NCBI GenBank assembly: GCA_938008925.1
Contig: CALLIQ010000487.1
Coordinates: 1 to 7,052 of the forward strand
Direction of reading: 5' to 3'
DNA length: 7,052 nt
From: an uncultured Acidimicrobiales bacterium
Lineage (GTDB): Bacteria > Actinomycetota > Acidimicrobiia > Acidimicrobiales > SZUA-35
Under the pieces are notes generated by a model that was given only the letters and a program-made list of their open reading frames with translations, was not told the DNA's origin and did not search any database. Both the position numbers and the translations under genes were made by a program. This document shows, piece by piece, positions 4,770-7,052 of this stretch. How positions within the stretch are numbered: position 1 is the stretch's first letter; every line of letters begins with the position of its first letter.

Positions 4770-6082
4770 CCGAGGAGCAGGCCGAAGCTCGGCCGGTCAC
4801 GCGGCTCGTCGGCGACGCCATCCTCGTCGGCTCGGACTTCATCGACCATGGAGCGATCGACATCGCCGCCGACGGGCGCATCGTCACCGTCGGGCCCGAG
4901 GCCGACCTCGGTCCGACCGACGCCTCGGTCGAGCGGGTCGGCGGGCTCCTCATGCCGGGCTTGGTCAACGCACACGCCCACACGCCGATGACCCTCGTTC
5001 GCTCGGCTGGCGACGGACTCCCCCTTCAGCAGTGGCTCACCGACGGTGTGTGGCCCCGCGAAGGGAAGATGTCGAGCGACGACGCCGAATGGGGCATGCG
5101 GCTCGGGTCGGCGGAGATGCTGCTGGCCGGCGTGACGACCACGTGTGAGATGTATCTCCACGAAGATGCCGTCGTGTCAGCGGTGCGGGCAGCGGGCAAT
5201 CGGCTCGTCGTGACGCCCGGGATCATCGCTGCGCTCGCGCCAAACGGGAAGCTCGACGGGCGGATCGACGAGATCGTGGCCTTTCACGCTGCGCATCACG
5301 CGCCCGCCGACCGAGTGTCCGTCGGGTTCGGTCCGCACTCGCTCTATGACCTCTCGCCCGAACAACTGACCGAGGTCGGCGATCGAGCCCGCGAGCTCGA
5401 CGCGCTGGTCCACATCCATCTCGAGGAAACCAAGACCGAGCGCGACGACGTCATCGGCAAGTGGACCGGCCGCTCGGCGACCGAGCTCATGGCCGACATC
5501 GGTCTGCTCGACGGTCGCGTGCTCGGCGCTCACGGGGTGTGGCTCAGCGACTCCGACCAGCGGCTCCTCGGCGAGGCCGGCGCCGCCATCGCCCACTGTC
5601 CCGTGTCGAACCTCAAGCTCGGATCGGGTATCGCACCGGTCGCTTCGATGCTGGCGAACGGCATCACCGTCGGCATCGGCACCGATGGCGTCGCATCGAA
5701 CGACGACCTCGACCTGTGGGAGGAGCTCAAGCTCGCCCCCTTGTTGGCCCGAGGTCGAGATCTCGATGCCCAGGCGATGTCGGCGGCAACCGCGCTCGAA
5801 CTCGGCACGGTCGGCGCCGCTCGCGCGATCGGCCTCGACGACGTCGGTCTGCTCGAGCCCGGCTACCACGCCGACATCATTCGCATCGACACCGACCAAC
5901 CGGCGTTCACACCCGGCATCGACGCCGACCGGCTCACGAGCCTCGTCTTTGCCGGCTCAGCCCGATTCGTGACCGACGTGTGGGTGGCCGGCCAGCCCGT
6001 GGTCGCCGATCGGGCATGCCTGACCGTCGACGTCGACGAGGCCATGGCCGAGGCGCGCACCCGCGGTCACCGCTTGCTCTGA
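4766..6082 (+). CDS. mtaD: 5-methylthioadenosine/S-adenosylhomocysteine deaminase
   Basis: Cytoplasmic amidohydrolase-superfamily enzyme of 438 aa that hydrolytically deaminates MTA to methylthioinosine and SAH to S-inosylhomocysteine; 5'-deoxyadenosine and adenosine are possible further substrates. Metal ligands are His70 and His72 (NAHAHTPMTL), His218 (IHLEE) and Asp307 (GTDGVASN). Glu221 is the probable proton shuttle and His256 lies in GAHGVWL. The stretches VGFGPHS, SNLKLGSGIAPV and WEELKLAPLLARG match the Thermotoga TM0936-type MTA/SAH deaminases rather than guanine or chlorohydrolase relatives. The ATG overlaps the mtnA stop by 4 nt, and GGAGG (4754-4758) sits 7 nt upstream, the best Shine-Dalgarno in the window. 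As last gene of the operon it supplies MTI for the second gene. Substrate preference between MTA and SAH cannot be read from the sequence. Confidence 0.9.
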   Translation: MTEEQAEARPVTRLVGDAILVGSDFIDHGAIDIAADGRIVTVGPEADLGPTDASVERVGGLLMPGLVNAHAHTPMTLVRSAGDGLPLQQWLTDGVWPREGKMSSDDAEWGMRLGSAEMLLAGVTTTCEMYLHEDAVVSAVRAAGNRLVVTPGIIAALAPNGKLDGRIDEIVAFHAAHHAPADRVSVGFGPHSLYDLSPEQLTEVGDRARELDALVHIHLEETKTERDDVIGKWTGRSATELMADIGLLDGRVLGAHGVWLSDSDQRLLGEAGAAIAHCPVSNLKLGSGIAPVASMLANGITVGIGTDGVASNDDLDLWEELKLAPLLARGRDLDAQAMSAATALELGTVGAARAIGLDDVGLLEPGYHADIIRIDTDQPAFTPGIDADRLTSLVFAGSARFVTDVWVAGQPVVADRACLTVDVDEAMAEARTRGHRLL

Positions 6083-6106
6083 CACGGCTCGCTTCGGGCA
6101 ACGCTT

Positions 6107-6142
6107 GCTCCAACAACGGGTCGACGAGTTACGCGTTGGAGC
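6107..6142. terminator. Hairpin in the convergent mtaD/ahcY gap, candidate bidirectional terminator
   Basis: GCTCCAAC (6107-6114) and GTTGGAGC (6135-6142) form a perfect 8-bp stem around a 20-nt loop, 25 nt after the mtaD stop and directly abutting the ahcY-like stop codon. The position between two convergent genes is right for a shared terminator. There is no T-tract on either strand, so it is not a classical rho-independent terminator; U-less hairpins are commonly proposed in actinobacteria. Confidence 0.5.
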
Positions 6143-7051
6143 TCAGATGGTGTCGAGCTGGTCGGGATCGAGGCTGTCGAGCGTGATGCCGTGCGCGTCG
6201 AGCTTGGCCGAGGCGATTGCCGCATCGAGCTCAGGAGAGATGACGTGGACCCCCGGCGCGTACTCGCCGATGACGAGTTCGTGACACCCGACGCCCTGCA
6301 CGGCGAATGACAGGTCCATGATTTCGACGGGGTGACCGAGGCCGCCGGCGATGTTGACGAGGGCACCGTTCGCCAAGACGAACAACGGCTTCTCACCGTT
6401 CCACAGGTAGCGGTCGACGCCTTCACGCACCTTGCGAGCCGACGACGACTGCTCGTCGAGCGCTTCGACGTCGACCTCGAGATCGTGATGGCCAGCATTG
6501 GCCAAGATGGCTCCCGGCTTGAGCATCGGGAAGTGCTTGGAGGCAATCGCCCGCTTGCCGCCGGTCGCGGTGACGACGAAGTCGGCGATCGGCAGCGCCT
6601 CGGCGACCGGAGCGACGACGTGGCCGTCCATGAACGCCTCGAGCGCCTTGACCGGGTCGATCTCGATGACGACCGGATGGCCGCCCATCGCCCGGACGTA
6701 GGTGGCGAGTCCTCGCCCGACCCAGCCGTAGCCGACGATGGCGACGCGCTTGCCCGGCATCAACATGTTGGTGAGGTTCAGCATGGCCTGGATCGTCGAT
6801 TGGCCCGTGCCGTAACGATTGTCGAACAGGTGCTTGCAGGCCGCGTCGTTGGCGGCCATTGCAGGGAACGGCAGACGTCCGGACGACTGCAGGGCGCGGA
6901 GCCGGGCAACACCCGTGGTCGTCTGCTCCGTGACGCCTTTCAGCTCGGCGTAGAGGTCGGGGCGGAACTCCGCCATGCGGATCGTCAGCTCGGCGCCGTC
7001 GTCGATGATGAACTCCGGACCGGTGTCGGCGATGGCGAGCAGATCCTTTTC
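6143..7051 (-). CDS. ahcY: Adenosylhomocysteinase-family protein, short archaeal-type (N-terminus beyond window edge)
   Basis: About 302 C-terminal residues; the frame stays open to the right edge, so the start lies outside. The family hydrolyses S-adenosylhomocysteine to homocysteine using bound NAD. Visible are TEQTTTGVARLRA, FDNRYGTGQS with the preceding catalytic Lys (KHLFDN), the NAD-binding GYGWVGRG (about 6709-6735), EIDPVKALEAFMDG, NAGHHD and GHPVEIMDLSFAVQ. It ends soon after, without the Lys/Tyr-containing C-terminal tail of classical bacterial and eukaryotic enzymes, as in archaeal and Thermotoga-type proteins. The human Glu156 position, a ribose contact in the EETTTG motif, is Gln here (codon 6923-6925). 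Convergent to mtaD with a 60-nt gap. Because mtaD can deaminate SAH, an S-inosylhomocysteine hydrolase role, as shown for a Methanocaldococcus homologue, is a real alternative. The in-frame Met at 6976 is internal. Confidence 0.88.
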   Translation of the reverse strand, partial: EKDLLAIADTGPEFIIDDGAELTIRMAEFRPDLYAELKGVTEQTTTGVARLRALQSSGRLPFPAMAANDAACKHLFDNRYGTGQSTIQAMLNLTNMLMPGKRVAIVGYGWVGRGLATYVRAMGGHPVVIEIDPVKALEAFMDGHVVAPVAEALPIADFVVTATGGKRAIASKHFPMLKPGAILANAGHHDLEVDVEALDEQSSSARKVREGVDRYLWNGEKPLFVLANGALVNIAGGLGHPVEIMDLSFAVQGVGCHELVIGEYAPGVHVISPELDAAIASAKLDAHGITLDSLDPDQLDTI

Positions 7052-7052
7052 C

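Noticed and set aside
3812..5161. A 449-codon open frame on the minus strand opposite mtnA and mtaD
   Set aside because: Its translation is Ser/Arg/Ala-rich low-complexity sequence with no recognisable motif. It is a shadow of GC-biased codons antisense to two strongly supported genes.
6071..6110. Direct repeat CGCTTGCTC at 6071-6079 and 6102-6110
   Set aside because: One copy is the coding end of mtaD and the other overlaps the hairpin arm. Two 9-mers without further structure are not enough for an attachment site or mobile-element footprint.
1..7052. CRISPR arrays, insertion sequences, tRNA/rRNA genes and SAM-type riboswitches
   Set aside because: No spaced repeat array, transposase motif, tRNA-like fold or riboswitch-like leader was seen. 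The 5' end of the ahcY-like gene, where a SAM/SAH riboswitch might sit, is outside the window.

Overview
The window is GC-rich, densely coded bacterial chromosome. Mycobacterial-type cytidine deaminase motifs, GC-rich third codon positions and two apparently leaderless promoters of the form TANNNT-(6-7 nt)-start point to an actinobacterium, possibly of the Acidimicrobiia. That placement is inference; no rRNA or other marker gene is present.

Layout. 1-1086 (+): the 3' part of a membrane protein with a YndJ-like multi-pass segment fused to a DUF1990-like domain. 1069-1788 (-): a dienelactone hydrolase family protein whose 3' end overlaps the first gene by 18 nt, tail to tail. 1789-1861: a compact divergent promoter region with mirrored CCCTATGGT elements. 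1862-6082 (+): a five-gene operon in the order cytidine deaminase (cdd), purine-nucleoside phosphorylase of the 5'-methylthioinosine phosphorylase (MTIP) type, FucA-like class II aldolase, methylthioribose-1-phosphate isomerase (mtnA), and MTA/SAH deaminase (mtaD). 6083-6142: a short convergent gap with an 8-bp-stem hairpin. 6143-7051 (-): the C-terminal part of an adenosylhomocysteinase-family protein of the short, archaeal/Thermotoga-like type, running off the right edge.

How the genes fit together. Four operon genes form a chain for disposing of or recycling 5'-methylthioadenosine (MTA), and perhaps 5'-deoxyadenosine. MtaD deaminates MTA to methylthioinosine (MTI); the MTIP-type phosphorylase yields hypoxanthine and methylthioribose-1-phosphate; MtnA isomerises this to methylthioribulose-1-phosphate; the FucA-like aldolase would cleave that to dihydroxyacetone phosphate (DHAP) and 2-(methylthio)acetaldehyde. 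This is a deamination-first version of the 'DHAP shunt', in place of the classical MtnN/MtnP-MtnK-MtnB-MtnC/D methionine salvage. The neighbouring AhcY-like protein raises the possibility that S-adenosylhomocysteine is also handled after deamination, as S-inosylhomocysteine, as reported in Methanocaldococcus. Cdd adds pyrimidine nucleoside salvage to the same transcript.

The most unusual small-scale structure is a 14-bp tandem repeat (2.5 copies, 3031-3065) before the aldolase gene. It creates two overlapping five-codon ORFs (MRETP), each ending in ATGA on the next start codon and each carrying a Shine-Dalgarno sequence for that next start.
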